Source: Hymenolepis diminuta
Taxonomy: Eukaryota; Platyhelminthes; Cestoda; Cyclophyllidea; Hymenolepididae
Length of the DNA: 64,000 nt
Direction: 5' to 3'
NCBI GenBank assembly: GCA_900708905.1
Contig: CAADRB010000049.1
Location: 428,522 to 492,521 of the forward strand
In this document: positions 19,156 to 31,000 of the stretch, one piece after another
How the letters are laid out: each line of letters starts with the position of its first letter
How positions within the stretch are numbered: the first letter of the stretch is position 1
The notes under the pieces: model-generated
What the model saw: only the letters and a program-made list of their open reading frames with translations
Told to the model about the DNA's origin: nothing
Database searches by the model: none
Made by a program: the position numbers and the translations under genes

Positions 19156-21560
19156 ATGAGTGAATCTTGTTCAGCTTTTGGAAGACAGTACTCGAGTGCA
19201 GTTACAGATGCAGCGCAGATAGCTTCTGAAGGCACTCGTGTCGAACAAATTGGAAATAAAAAGAGAATAGTCGATGTTACTAGTAATCTTTCGAGTAGTG
19301 GAGGTATGGTATATCCCATGGACCTTCTCACCATCGGCAAGGCACAATTATTTGATGGAAAGAATCAAGTTTGTTCTATTACAAGCAAATGCATTAGCTT
19401 GTGTGTTCAAACTTCTGGTAATTTTCTTTGTTTTAATCTAAAATTCTTTTTAGGTGGATTTGTGAATATTGGCATCAACGCCAATGAAGTCGAAGAAATT
19501 CTGTTCTGTGAGCCTTTGAGAATAATATTTTTTTCCTTACGTGAAGCTTGTATGAACCGCATTACTAGTGTCCTGGGTGTTACGCTTATTAAAGACGGTA
19601 GGCTTGTGTTTATATTTGGTGTTCATTATATTAATCCTCTTTTAGTGGGGAGAAAAACACGTGTCGTGGTAGTTTTGGCTGAAAGACCATTGCGAGACCC
19701 CTACGAATGTTCAGTTGAGCCCCGATATATCACTGCTTTGCAATTAGAAGGCTTTTGTACTTGTGTTCGAGTTTCTGGCGGTTTAGCAATGAATGACATT
19801 AAGCCTGCAACCGCTCAAAGTATTTTAACCAGTTATGGTTTGCGTCTTAATCTTCCACAATCTGCAAATGAAGCCAAACAAGAACCAATTTCCGTAATAT
19901 CCTCGGAGGCCTTAGGGCCTTCTATTCCTGAATCCGAACCTGTTCCATTTCCCAATCCCCCTGTGGTATTTATCTCTTAAATAAGATCTCAAAATTTCGA
20001 TCTAGTTCTCCCTTTTCGAAGTTTGTTTTCTTTTTTCCCTTTAGCTTTCTGCCCCCACGTTAGTCCAGAGTATAAGCAATGTTGCAGAAGTCGTGAGTTT
20101 ATGTGATGATTCGGATGATGAATGCAATGATGTCGTCAAAGCTGCGCCTTCAGTAGTATGTAATAGGCGGGTGACTCCTTCGCCTGAACGGGCCGCCGCA
20201 AATGGAACCCGAAAGTAGACTTCATTTCACACTTTCTACCCATTTTTACACCCCTGCCTCGTGCTTAACAAAGATATTTCTCCTGCCTTTAGTTCCATTG
20301 GCTTCAACTATAGACCTCCTGGTTCGAAAGACTCCATTTTTTTGACCTACGCTGACATTGAGTGTCTCGCTCCTGGCATGTTTGTCAACGATACAATAAT
20401 AAATTTCTACTTGAAATACCTCTACTTTGAACAGTTTTCTGATCAACAACGCCATTCTACACATCTGTTCAATTCCTTCTTCTACTCTAGACTTTGTGCA
20501 GCCCATCCCGAAACTAATTCAAATGATGAAGAACGAGAGTAACTGTCTCATCATCTTTCCTCTTTTACGCTTACTTATTGTCTTACACATTTGTCTCCAA
20601 CTTTTCAGGGTTGTTATGGCTCGACACAAGGCTGTAGCTACCTGGACAAGACGTTCAGACATTTTCACTAAAGACTACATAATAATTCCGATTAATGAAA
20701 ACCTTCATTGGTTTTTGGGTCTAGTCTGCTATCCCTGGATGGTTGGCATGGTTAGCTACAATAAACTCTATTCAGAGTACAATTATGATCAATGTCAACT
20801 TGTTCCCGACTTTGCCGACACCACTTTCGACCCCAATGTGGGGGACGTTGGAAATGAGGAAATCAAGGTTCTGTCTACAGACTCTCAGGTTATTAATCGA
20901 ATGATGCGCTTCTCTCCCTTTTAAATTTTGATCTTTAATTTTTTTGTGTCTTCAATTCTAGGGCGAAGCGTTCAACCGCTGGAGACGCAGGCGTTTGGCT
21001 TGGTTGCGTAAAAGGGGCATCAATGCAATGTTCGTCGCTCGATTTTAAAGTATTATTCACTTCCCACGGATATTCAGTAATTCCAATTATGGTTTTCCCG
21101 TTTAGGCCCTGCATTCTCCTCTTTGATTCCCTCGCTTCCCAGCATCGCGTTGGAAACTTGCACAAAATCCGAAGGTAAGCCTCATCCATGTTTACTTTAC
21201 TTGTAGTTTGATGTCTAAAGAGAATTTTTTTATTTTAGCTACCTTCAAGCAGAATGGGATGTGCGAAGGAGCGAACGTGATGGGGAGATGATCTTCAATA
21301 AGGACACGATCCGCGGATTCAGTCCTCGAGTTCCAGGACAAGGCAACCTAGTGGATTGTGGAATTTTCCTTCTGCATTATGTGGAAATGTTCTTCAAGAG
21401 ACCTGTGAAAAGCTACACCCGTGAATACTTCCAGAATGAGATGAGTCGATGGTTCGAGAGCGATATGTTGGGCAAGAAGAGGTCAGTCATCAATAAACTC
21501 ATTGATCAACTCTCACGGCGAACTGGTGCCCAAAGAGACGCTTCTGAAGGTCCTCAGTAG
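19156..21560 (+). CDS. SENP7: SENP6/7-like (Ulp2-type) SUMO-specific protease, 9 exons, 628 aa
   Basis: Exons 19156-19417, 19454-19597, 19646-19965, 20045-20214, 20293-20538, 20609-20888, 20962-21007, 21078-21174 and 21239-21560, all phase-consistent. The C-terminal C48 peptidase starts near residue 305 ([20 protein letters not shown]) and shows His414 ([15 protein letters not shown]), Asp506 (CILLFDSL), Gln556 (PGQGN) and Cys562 ([10 protein letters not shown]), the full catalytic set. KWT/IFTKD-like spacing and the split between the His and Asp blocks mark the SENP6/SENP7 branch, which trims poly-SUMO2/3 chains in the nucleus. Residues 257-268 ([12 protein letters not shown]) form a likely SUMO-interaction motif. 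The first 160 residues resemble the PH-like N-terminal region of this branch only loosely. The 46-bp exon 7 and its borders are the least certain. A strong acceptor (TTTTTAATTCTAG) abuts the ATG with one base between, so an upstream exon or trans-splicing is possible. SENP6 versus SENP7 cannot be separated. Confidence 0.87.
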
Positions 21561-22527
21561 ACCTTTACTTCCTCTTCTGTTCTTCACATTTAACCAGAGG
21601 GGCTATGTTTATGTACATATATATGAAAAATTTATAATGGTTGTTTTGATTTTATAATCCCCAACCCAAAGTCGAAATCTGGTTTTCCCTTGCACTGTTT
21701 GACTCCTTTGAATGTCTTTTGTATAATGTATATTTCTGTAAGACTAGCTGGATGCTTTAGGATAATGTTAAAAATTGTTGAGTACTTTTAACTGTAATAT
21801 CTGATTTAGGGATTTTTGAATCAGTTGAATGCGATACTATTTGGACAAAATTGAGTCTAGGTCAGTGCGTTCAGACTGGACTATTAATTTCTTAAACCAA
21901 TTTTGTCCAAAGGGGGTGGGGGTTAGATCTGTTGCTCTGCGGGCGGCTCGTCGTCTTGGTGATTAAGTTTAGTTACGTTTTATCGGATTTGATTTGTGTG
22001 GGAAATTTTCCATAGTACTGAACGCGATGTTCTTAATCATCGGGATTTAGTGCCTAGATTCTCGATAAGAATGATGGAGTTCAAATGTGAGGAAGATTAC
22101 AATTCGTGAAGCAGTCCAAGAAATCAGTTTTCCAAGTGTCTCAAGCTCTTTAGATGGTTTGCGTTATGATATTTTGATTCGCAGTTGTCATATGTCAAAT
22201 CAGATTTCAAGTTAAATAGTTTTGGCGTTTCTGCGGAATTTGAATACCTGTGCCACTACAGTGATTTTGACGAAATGAAGAGGCGTCATCCCAATCCCAA
22301 TGATTTAATGAAATTTTTTCTAATTTGTCAAATAAATTCACTTTCTCGATACACAGTCATTCACATTAAGTACATGCAGCACTTATTCCATGTAAGGACC
22401 CGGATCAAATTAAATTTAGAAATCCCTCAGAGGACTTACGATCTTCCAAGGGCTAACAGGAAGCACCAGACTTTCCCACGTGAGCGGATAGAGTTATGTA
22501 GAATCCCGTATATATTAGAAAATCGGA

Positions 22528-22770
22528 AATGAATGAGAGGGGACAGGAGGAAGGAGAAATTGGGAGAAAAGAGGTATCAGTATTGACCAAGTACAATCAA
22601 TATTGTGATGAACAGGCAAAATGAGGTACGATAAGACGGTTGACCGATTTCGTGTTTTTTTGTTGATTGATGAGCAACTGACCGTTAGGCCAGATACATG
22701 AGTCAGTAGGGGCGAAATACATAGACTGAACATGCCTATGAGTTGGATTGTGCATGTGCTACAAGCTACA
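22528..22770 (+). repeat. Dispersed repeat D, copy 1
   Basis: Direct-orientation partner of 23643-23886, 1.1 kb downstream. Shared landmarks in order: ATGAATGAGAG, a purine-rich stretch with GGAGAAA/GGAGGAAAG, GACAATC/TACAATC, GATGAACAGGCAAAATG versus GAAGGACAAGCGAAATG, TGATGAGCAACTGACC versus AATGAGCAGTCAGGA, ATGAGTCA, AATACATA and GCCTATGA. Identity is roughly 70% by eye. No coding content. Confidence 0.6.
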
Positions 22771-23642
22771 GCAACCACCGCTTCAGTAAATCTCAGTCTC
22801 CACTGTTATCACCAGTACCGAAAGGCATTTTTTGTCAGCTCTCTTCTTTCTTTGAAGATTTCTACTAATAAATCTCACGGTCTTCACTTTCTGTTCTGTT
22901 GTCGTAGTGAAGATTTTGACGAAAATAAGATACCTGGTTGAAGTTTGCATCTAAAATACAGCGATTTCGAGCATTTCTGTCATTAGAAATTTGAAATCAC
23001 CTTAAAATCAGATGAATTTTCTTAATTAATCTAATATCTGTCCGAAGAATAAGCCAGTAAACAACCGCTTCCCCTAAATATTAGAAGGCCAGAAGTATTA
23101 ATTATACACATAGGATGGGCTTTTAATTTATCTCATTTCTAAAAGGGGGCTCTTACTGACCGATGTTATTAAATTCTGCTTCTGTCATTAAATTTCTAAC
23201 TACCTATGTGAACCAAAAGTTTGTTCTTTAAGATCAGGCTTGTTTCCCTATCTGTTTCATTAGCGTTTTCAAGAAATGGTAGCGCTTGTATGGCCTAATT
23301 TATGAAGTGGCGTAATTGCAACAATTAAAATAAGAAAAAACTTTTGCGGGTGCTTATAAATTTAGAAAATTACTGAAGTTGTATGCAGAGAGATGAAAAC
23401 AATTAACTTTTTTATTTCAAGCCTTGTTCATTATCAACCGGTCCTAGTTAAGCAATTAATCATTCTGTTTTCAATAACCTAAAGTAGCTCTAGTCATAAG
23501 TAAAACTACCCTAGGAAGCCACCGAATGGGGCTAAAAATCCCCTCACAGAACTAAGGATCTTCCTAAGACTATTACGTGATAATAGCCTTTTCCAAATGA
23601 AAAGACCAATAGTTAATACAACGAGTAAATAGGACAATTGAA

Positions 23643-23886
23643 AATGAATGAGAGAGGAAGGAAAGAAGCAGTAAAGGAATTTGGAGGAAAGAGGAGGGCG
23701 TCTGTACTAAGCTAGGACAATCCGGTTTGTGAAGGACAAGCGAAATGTGGTTCGGCATCGCGATTGGCAGATTTTGCGTTCTTCTTCAGTTAATGAGCAG
23801 TCAGGATAGATGTATGAGTCAATAAACGCGCAATACATAAAGGCGGAGCAAGCCTATGAATCAGCATCCACGAGTACTACAAATAC
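23643..23886 (+). repeat. Dispersed repeat D, copy 2
   Basis: Second copy of the repeat described at 22528-22770, same orientation. It ends just before the long-range inverted repeat arm at 23956. Family unknown; a SINE-like element or an old local duplication would both fit. Confidence 0.6.
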
Positions 23887-23955
23887 TCATATGTTTTCAT
23901 CAAAACTGATTATGCTCAAGTGAATGTTGGTGATTTATTTAAGCTTGTTGTGATG

Positions 23956-24223
23956 CCTAATCAAATATTTTCGTTGTACACAAGAGAAACTCGCAAGCTT
24001 CATCTATCATCCACTCGATTATCGAATATTGGATGTGTAAGATCACCTGCGGAGAAGCCGTCGCTGTAGTTATCGGCCAACCAGGCGGTCAGTCATTCAT
24101 CACAAATTCAAGCCGAAATGGATGGGTCCATTAATCTTGTTAATAGATCGTCGTTTGGGCATTAAGCCTTCTCTTTTCCTCCTCCTTGAGTCGGAGTAGC
24201 TGTAGCTTTAATAAAGGGCAGCT
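23956..24223 (+). repeat. Near-identical long-range inverted repeat, arm A
   Basis: This 268-bp segment is the reverse complement of 58601-58870 with only about four mismatches by eye, whereas every other repeat pair in the window is much more diverged. It starts at CCTAATCAAATATTTTCGTT and ends at AATAAAGGGCAGCT; identity stops abruptly at both ends. There are no terminal inverted repeats within the unit and no long open frame. It may be a young non-autonomous element, a conserved RNA gene, or a recent duplication. Confidence 0.85.
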
Positions 24224-25537
24224 AAGAAGTTAAAAATCCAGAAATTGGGCACTGGAAGTCTTTGCTAAATATTGTACCTGAGGAATAGTGATGCCGTCAA
24301 TAATACATGATCATTTACAACTTTATCTGAGAGCAGATTCGCACTTCATTTTGAACAAAAACATTCGATTCATCCGTTGTGATGAATTAAGGAAACTATA
24401 TATTCGCCAAGGTCAATCCTTTTGACGACTACGCACTCGAAAATTTCCTGTTCTATTTCTACTCTACTTTTTTTACATATGTGGAGAGACATGCATAAAG
24501 GTGTTAACAACTGGAGAGGGTATAAATCAGAAACTGAATTCCTCCGTTCGTCTAAACCCTCGAATTAAATTCGAGAGGGCGGCTTCCAATGCTGTAATCG
24601 CTAACATACGTAAGACAGAGAAACAGCTCTTTATAATCAAACAAAGTTCAAAGAACCTGCGTATGGTGTTTAGGATAAAAAGTAATACTAAGTGAGGTTT
24701 TAGTGGAATCAATGCTTCATTTCATTGCAATAATGCACTATTGTAACAATGTCTGATTATAGATTTATGACAAAAAGATCTATTGGTTTTTGCAAGCAGA
24801 ACTATATTAACATCCCACAAAGCCATAGTATGCGGAAAAAATAGATTAAAATCAAGCATAGAACACTTCGGCTTGGAACAAAATTTTCCTATAAAAGAAA
24901 ATTGGAAATATGACTGACGAAAATCGAGCTGAAAGTGAGGAAGGTGGTAGCGGTGACACCAAATCCTTAAACAAATATGTTTTCAAACATTAATTATTGA
25001 ATTCTCCACCTAAAAATTTACAAACATTAATGGCCAGGAACCTTACTTGATTAAAACTTTTTTATACCTAACAATGCAAAATGGCAAAATATTAAGACTG
25101 GTAAATACAATAACTGATAAATTTTAAAAAGCTAATAATTAAAAAACATGTCATTCAAAGTTAGAAAATATAAAGTCGTCCAGACTTTATAAAATTAAAC
25201 AGAGTCTAGTACAGTTTGTTGAAGAAAACTATGTGAAATGGTTTCCGAAGAAGTGAATGACTAGAATGTGCAACGATCGCATTTAGATATTATTATAGCA
25301 TTTATTTATTTAAGAAGTAGGAACTGGGAGCAGTATCTGGTTTAGTTACTAGAATTCTCTGGTCGTATTCCACGGGCAGTAAGTTAGTTGGCGACTAGGG
25401 GATCAAAACACGTTCGATATCAGGTCCACTATCCACACTCACTAAATAGAGGCACGTACACGCTTCAAAAGATCAGGGCTACCTCTTTTACGTTAATTAA
25501 AATAAGTAATTCAATCGCCCTCTGTAATAACTTTATG

Positions 25538-25970
25538 GTCTGCCGGGACCACATCGATTGAATAGATGAAATAAGTCAAGTCACCCATGTAGCCAGATCG
25601 GTTCGGAGGTGGCAGACAAGTCACCCCAATTTAGTAATAAGTAAATTAGGTTTATATACAAAACATTTCTTCGATCAACTTCAGTCATGTCTCGTCCTCG
25701 GTACCTCGGTATGATGATCGACGTCTGTTCAAGTATCTATGTGCAAACACGAAAACACATAGCGGGATCGCTTGTGGACACTATAACAGAGAATTTTTCG
25801 TCAGTCAATCACTCCTAATCACCACGTGTTGATAGACATCTGCTGCCTATAGCACCCTCTGACTACCCTAATCAGGTATACATTTATAGAGTATCAGCAG
25901 AATCACATTTCATATGAAGATGAACGAATAAAAAAGTGACGCGGAATAACCACTTATCCCATTTTAAATT
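25538..25970 (+). repeat. MITE-like element, copy 3 (right terminus damaged)
   Basis: Same orientation as copy 1. The left terminal repeat is nearly complete (GGGACCACATCGATTGAATAG, then GTCAAGTCACCCATGTAGCC) and the interior from CAATTTAGTAATAAG to ACGCGGAATAAC is very similar to copy 1 (about 90% or better over long stretches). The right terminal repeat is degraded. This copy retains the subterminal CCAGATCGGTTCGGAGGTGG block that copy 1 has lost. Confidence 0.75.
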
Positions 25971-26938
25971 GTCTTTCTATATACGTCATCTGAGCGTCAT
26001 CAAAATCGAAACATTCATCTTTTGTATTCTATTTTTATTTATTAATTCAGTCACATTCTGATGAAAGTATATCCTACAATATAATGCATACCTTGTGAAG
26101 TCATGTGATTTTAGGAAAGAATGGTAAAACAATGATCTTTGAAATATCGTATCAACTTCATCGATCCAGATTCTCACATGTTCCTAGAACCATTGCCCTT
26201 TTTAGCCACATATTTTCAATCAACATCCCCCCTGATGACGCTCCGGTGTTTAAGTTCAATTAATCCAGTGGGATTGATCTAGTAGGGATGCACACTTATT
26301 CTAGAAGACAAGATTTATTGCTTTAATAGATAGAAGCTGACCCAAAATATATTGGTATCAACTAGTTTCTAACTATCAGTTTTAAAAGATGTTCACACTT
26401 CAAACATTCTCACGAAGGTTTTATGCTTAGGCAATTTTAAATATTAGAAAAGCAGAAAGTGATTGTAATTTAATGTCGATAGTCTAAAGTAGTGTAAGAA
26501 TAGACTTCTAACATGGGGCCTACCCACATCCTAAATTATATTTTGATGATTGAAACCTTTTGATGGAGTGATTAATTATCAGTATTTTCATTAATTGAGA
26601 ATTTCGGGCAAAAGATGGCGTTTTTAGAAAAGAGCCTGAGAATTTACGCTTAAATATTACAGATGACCACTAACAGAATTCGCTGAAGAACACTCATAAT
26701 TAGCAACATTTAACCAAGCCAATTGTATTCCATACTTTTTATAAGGCAAAATTCGATTTTATCGTGAAGTATACGGCACTTGAAGTCATTTCGCCACTGT
26801 CATAATTTTGGTCCAAAGTTTGACCTCGTAATATAATGAAGTTAATGCTCAACTATATTCTATATTTAAGAAAATATAAATATCTATATAAGCCTTGAAA
26901 TCTGCATGGATATATTATTGGGTTAGGAGGGTCAATGT

Positions 26939-27240
26939 TGCGTATAAGAAAATAACATCTCTCTCCAAATTAATTCTTATACGAAAGATTCTTTATTCTG
27001 CACTTTTAATTCCTGCTTCTTTTGATTCCATTTTATTCGAACGTATTTGTTTACATTATGTCTGTAAATGGCGCATAATACAAATCGATCAATAGATACG
27101 AGAACGTGCACCTTATTTTGATATGGAGGTTTGGATGATTTTGTATTGTAGTGTTGTCGGGTCGTATTTGTAACTAATGTAATGCCTTAGGGAATCTAAG
27201 AGTCGGTTGCGGTGTCCTACAGAGAGGAGCTGATTATAAC
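26939..27240 (+). repeat. Dispersed repeat C, copy 2
   Basis: Partner of 17573-17858 in the same orientation, 9.4 kb away. Here the first 45 bp keep a near-perfect inverted repeat (GCGTATAAGAA ... TTCTTATACG). Ends near TACAGAGAGGAGCTGATTA. No coding content. Confidence 0.65.
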
Positions 27241-27904
27241 GGTCAATTTTTTATAGACAGTGTTTTATTTACTTTTCCCATCTTGATACAAAGCTATCCT
27301 GTTAAGTAAAGAATCTACCGTATATTTAATATGTTCGGAGAACATAGAGAAAGGCGCAGTCCTGATCTCATGTTCGTAATTGCAGCGATTAAAAGTGACT
27401 TACTTCTGTTTGCTCCCTCATGAAATAAACTTAAAAATAAAGATCTTCATCCGAAACTTCAGAAATATGTAACATTGTTGTATGAGGAAGCAAACTATTT
27501 TGGTATCGAAATTTTCATATAAATCTAATTTCACAGGAGTGAGAACGTAATTAAAATTATTAAAAATAATGTGAAACCGATATCTTACAGTCTTATAGAT
27601 TTGTGCATTTACTTTTAAATTGTATGACAACTCAATATAGAAATTTCCCAAGGATTATGAAATGAAAATAAATTAGGGGATAGAAATACAATATTTCTTG
27701 TCTGATCGATTACCATCAACAGTTTTGGTTCGACATTATTTTCATTTAATTTTTCGTAAAAAAGTCATTTAAAATGAATACACTATAATTTCATCGTTTT
27801 AACATTAACGCATTGCTAAAAACTATAAAATTGCTTCAATTTATAGAGTAATAAACTAAAATACTATTTGTTTTGATTGGGTTTGTTTAAACTCACTATT
27901 TGTC

Positions 27905-28012
27905 GAATGCCTTGACCCGAGCTAGCGCAGCCGACATTTGACGGTTGAGTCGGCAATTGGAACGTTGGGGTTTATAAACCCTATTACTGTATTTTATTGT
28001 AAATATACTACA
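27905..28012 (+). promoter_or_regulatory. Putative core promoter region of the DUSP gene
   Basis: In an otherwise very AT-rich stretch, 27915-27975 is richer in G, C and CpG (GACCCGAGCTAGCGCAGCCG, GTTGAGTCGGCAATTGGAAC) and lies 40-100 bp before the ATG. It contains a reversed CCAAT-type ATTGG. Promoter assignment is inferred from composition and position only. Confidence 0.3.
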
Positions 28013-31000
28013 ATGTATGAAATTCCTTCAGTTACCGTCCATCAGTTAGCTCCATGGTTATTTCATAAAGAACAAGTAAGACTTGTATATTTTTTATCTC
28101 TGTAGGTAGCTGTATTAGATATCCGCTCCTTCCGAGAATACCACACAAGTCATATTTGCTCAGCTTTGAACTTGGGTGGAAATCGAGCATTTAAACGGAG
28201 ACTTTTGGCCCATCGAGTATGTCCTGCTATTAAGTCCTCATATTCATATTTTAGAACGCCCTTGCACCTTTTATAGCGCTCTTAGTCGGTGTTTCTGTTG
28301 AAAACTTACGAAAATTCACAAAAATTGTCCTTTATGATCAAAATTCCGCTGAGCAGCCATTTTTGTACTCTGATAATTTTACGCAATTCGTAATCTCTGG
28401 AACTGCTGAGTTATTCCCGAATGCCGTTCTTCTCCAAGGTATCTATTTTTCAAATTGAATTGCTAGGTGTACGCGCTGTTTATAACGGGTGTGTTTGTGT
28501 TTATTTGTTAGGTGGTTTTGTTGGGTTTTGTGCGGCCTATCCACAACTCTGTTGGCAACATCCGGACAAGTTACCAGATGAGGAATTTGTTGGAGTAAAA
28601 GGGGATTCTGGATTAGAGAATTTGCTTCAGGAGTGTTTATACAAACTCTACCACGAGATTCCTCCCTCGAATCCCCTCTCTCCTGGAGAAAGATCCAATA
28701 TCTCCACAAGACAGCCTTCTTCTTGTTCCTCTTGTGGTTCGTCCTCTTCTCAGCAGAGTTGTGACTCAGGAGTCGTATTATCTGCCGCTGACTCAGCATC
28801 TTCTACTCTCATGCTCAACAGGTGAGATTTTGATCCAGGGTTGCTCCCGTGATATCACTGTGTCGATCTCTAGGCATGTGAATGCGCGAATGCCTTTCCT
28901 TCTGCGCACATAAGTGGTGACTGTGCAGAGGGACAGTGTGATTCATACATAGGCACACGTACTCGCCATGTTCGGATGTGTTGTGTATTTGTGTGTAAAT
29001 CATCTTACATACACTCTGTATTTGCTAACGCATTTGTTTGTGCATTTTGCACCCCTCTAGTGCACCAGTACGCAGTTCTTTCGAGGGGTCTCTCCGTGAT
29101 GAGCAAATTTACTTAAATTGTATGGCCACTTGAGAAGGATACTTTATTTCCCTAATTTTTCAAATGGAGTATTGTTTTTGTTTTCGATTTCTCTTAACCA
29201 CGTCTAAATTTTATTAATTTGACGTTGTTTACTACTGTTCGCTCGATGATTAATTTGTTTGCTGACCTTGATTTTAGCCGCGAATTTTCACTTTTCTTCC
29301 TAAAATTTCGGACTTGAAATTGTGATATTTTAACCTTTTATTTCTTAGTTTCATGCAATTCAAGGTCGCTTTCAAAACTGCAACGGCTTTCATCTAGCAT
29401 GCCCTAGCTAACCTTCTATTAGTTTATTAATAATCGAAAATTTAGCGTATTTAGAAAGGGTTGAGTAGGTGGCATTGGAGCTTCGTTTCACATCCAAGAA
29501 GGCAGCTCAATTCAACACGAAGTACTTATTTCTTTACAGAGACTCATCGCGATTGTGATCCCCAACGACAGTAGCTTATTGAATTTCCTAAGGAGTTTTC
29601 AACGTTAGCAATGGCGGGTTCACTAATCCGTATATACCTAGCGATGCATCATAATTTTACTTTCTTGTTTGTATTTTTGCGTGTTTGTATGACTCAAGTC
29701 TTATGCGCGCATGTTGCCGCATCGTGCTCTACGTCACACAAACAAAAAATAAATGCACACACATCATCCTCTAATGAGAAGTCTTTCTCTCTCTCTAGAA
29801 AAGCAATTTCTCGCGTGACCTCGGCTCCAATAAAGCGACCGACCACAGTGGTGGCCTCTCTCAGTGTTGATGATGCCATAATGGCCGGCTCTTCGAGTCG
29901 CCGTCCGTCTAGACTCCGTCCTAATACCCTCTCCCTCTGCTCCCCTTCCTTTTCCACTTCTGCTACGTCAGCTGCAGTAAATACTTTGACAAACAACATT
30001 ATGGACCGCCCGTCTCGTTGCACTTTTGCATCCTCATTCCGGTTTCTCTCAACACCACCTCCTTCCACGTCCTCACTTCAGTCCTCCCGACCCGCTTCCA
30101 CAGTGAGTGCAGCTCTCAGCGCGGAGGCATTTGAGTCTCCACTCCCCACAGCCGTCCTACCCCATCTCCTCATCGGTTGCCAAGCCGACGCCATGTCAGC
30201 AGAAGTCTGCTCTGATTTTGGAGTGACCCATGTCATCAATGTCTCCGCGGACGGAGAAATGTCACCTCATGTATCCCCCTGCAGGTTCCTAAGAATCCCC
30301 ATCCATGATAATGGCAAGGCTGATATCGTGCAGTACTTTGATAAGGCCTTCGCATTTCTTGGTAAGGCTGCACTCTATCTTTGTGCATGAATTTGGTAGG
30401 TCAACGTTGCACCTTCTGTCTGACCCCGTTTGACTCATGATTTGGATATTTATTTGAGGGTAAATCCTCTCTTAAATGGGGGAGGACGTGCTATTGTGAC
30501 TATTATTTAGAATTAGCAGTAAGTCATCAGAAATAATTTGTGATAGACACTCCTAGTCTCGTGATTATCTCTAGTTATAATTGTAGGCGACAGACTTAGA
30601 CCTAAGTGCATTGACAGAAAAATTAATTGTGACTCGTTTTATGTATTTTTAAAGGTTCCTTTTTATTAAATATCCGAGTGGGCGGCGGCTTTTTTAATCG
30701 TAATTTCAATTCCTCTTCTCCATTTTACACTGCTGTTCATTTTATAAAGCACGTTCTGAAAAAGTGCACTTGAGGAGGTTGAAGATGCCTGCGTCAACCC
30801 AATGACAATGAATGAAAGTGCCTTGAAACATTTAGTTTCCGTCATTTGGGTTATAAACCACAGTAGTCTCTCATGTGACAAACAGACACGCTGATCGGAA
30901 GTCTTAGTCATTCACTTCTGGCAAACGCTCGTTGCGTAGCACGCCCAGATCTCGATGACTAATCGCCTTCTGGTTCGTTCTCATGACCGGTCGCCCGAGC

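Larger units (their letters stand above)
21561..28012. other. Intergenic region between SENP and DUSP genes
   Basis: About 6.4 kb without a recognisable gene. It holds a tandemly arranged pair of repeat D (22528-22770 and 23643-23886), one arm of the near-identical long-range inverted repeat (23956-24223), a third MITE copy (25538-25970) and the second copy of repeat C (26939-27240). A 115-residue plus-strand open frame at 22185-22532 is charged but unrecognised and runs into repeat D, so I leave it uncalled. Confidence 0.5.

Noticed and set aside
20320..20332. GGTTCGAAAGAC as a tRNA B box
   Set aside because: It lies inside a coding exon of the SUMO protease and no cloverleaf or A box accompanies it. 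No tRNA gene was found elsewhere by eye.
29611..29798. Open frame continuing upstream of DUSP exon 5, with its own ATG
   Set aside because: The canonical acceptor at 29797-29798 joins in phase with the exon ending at 28821, so the upstream part is read-through of an intron; kept only as a possible alternative start in the findings.
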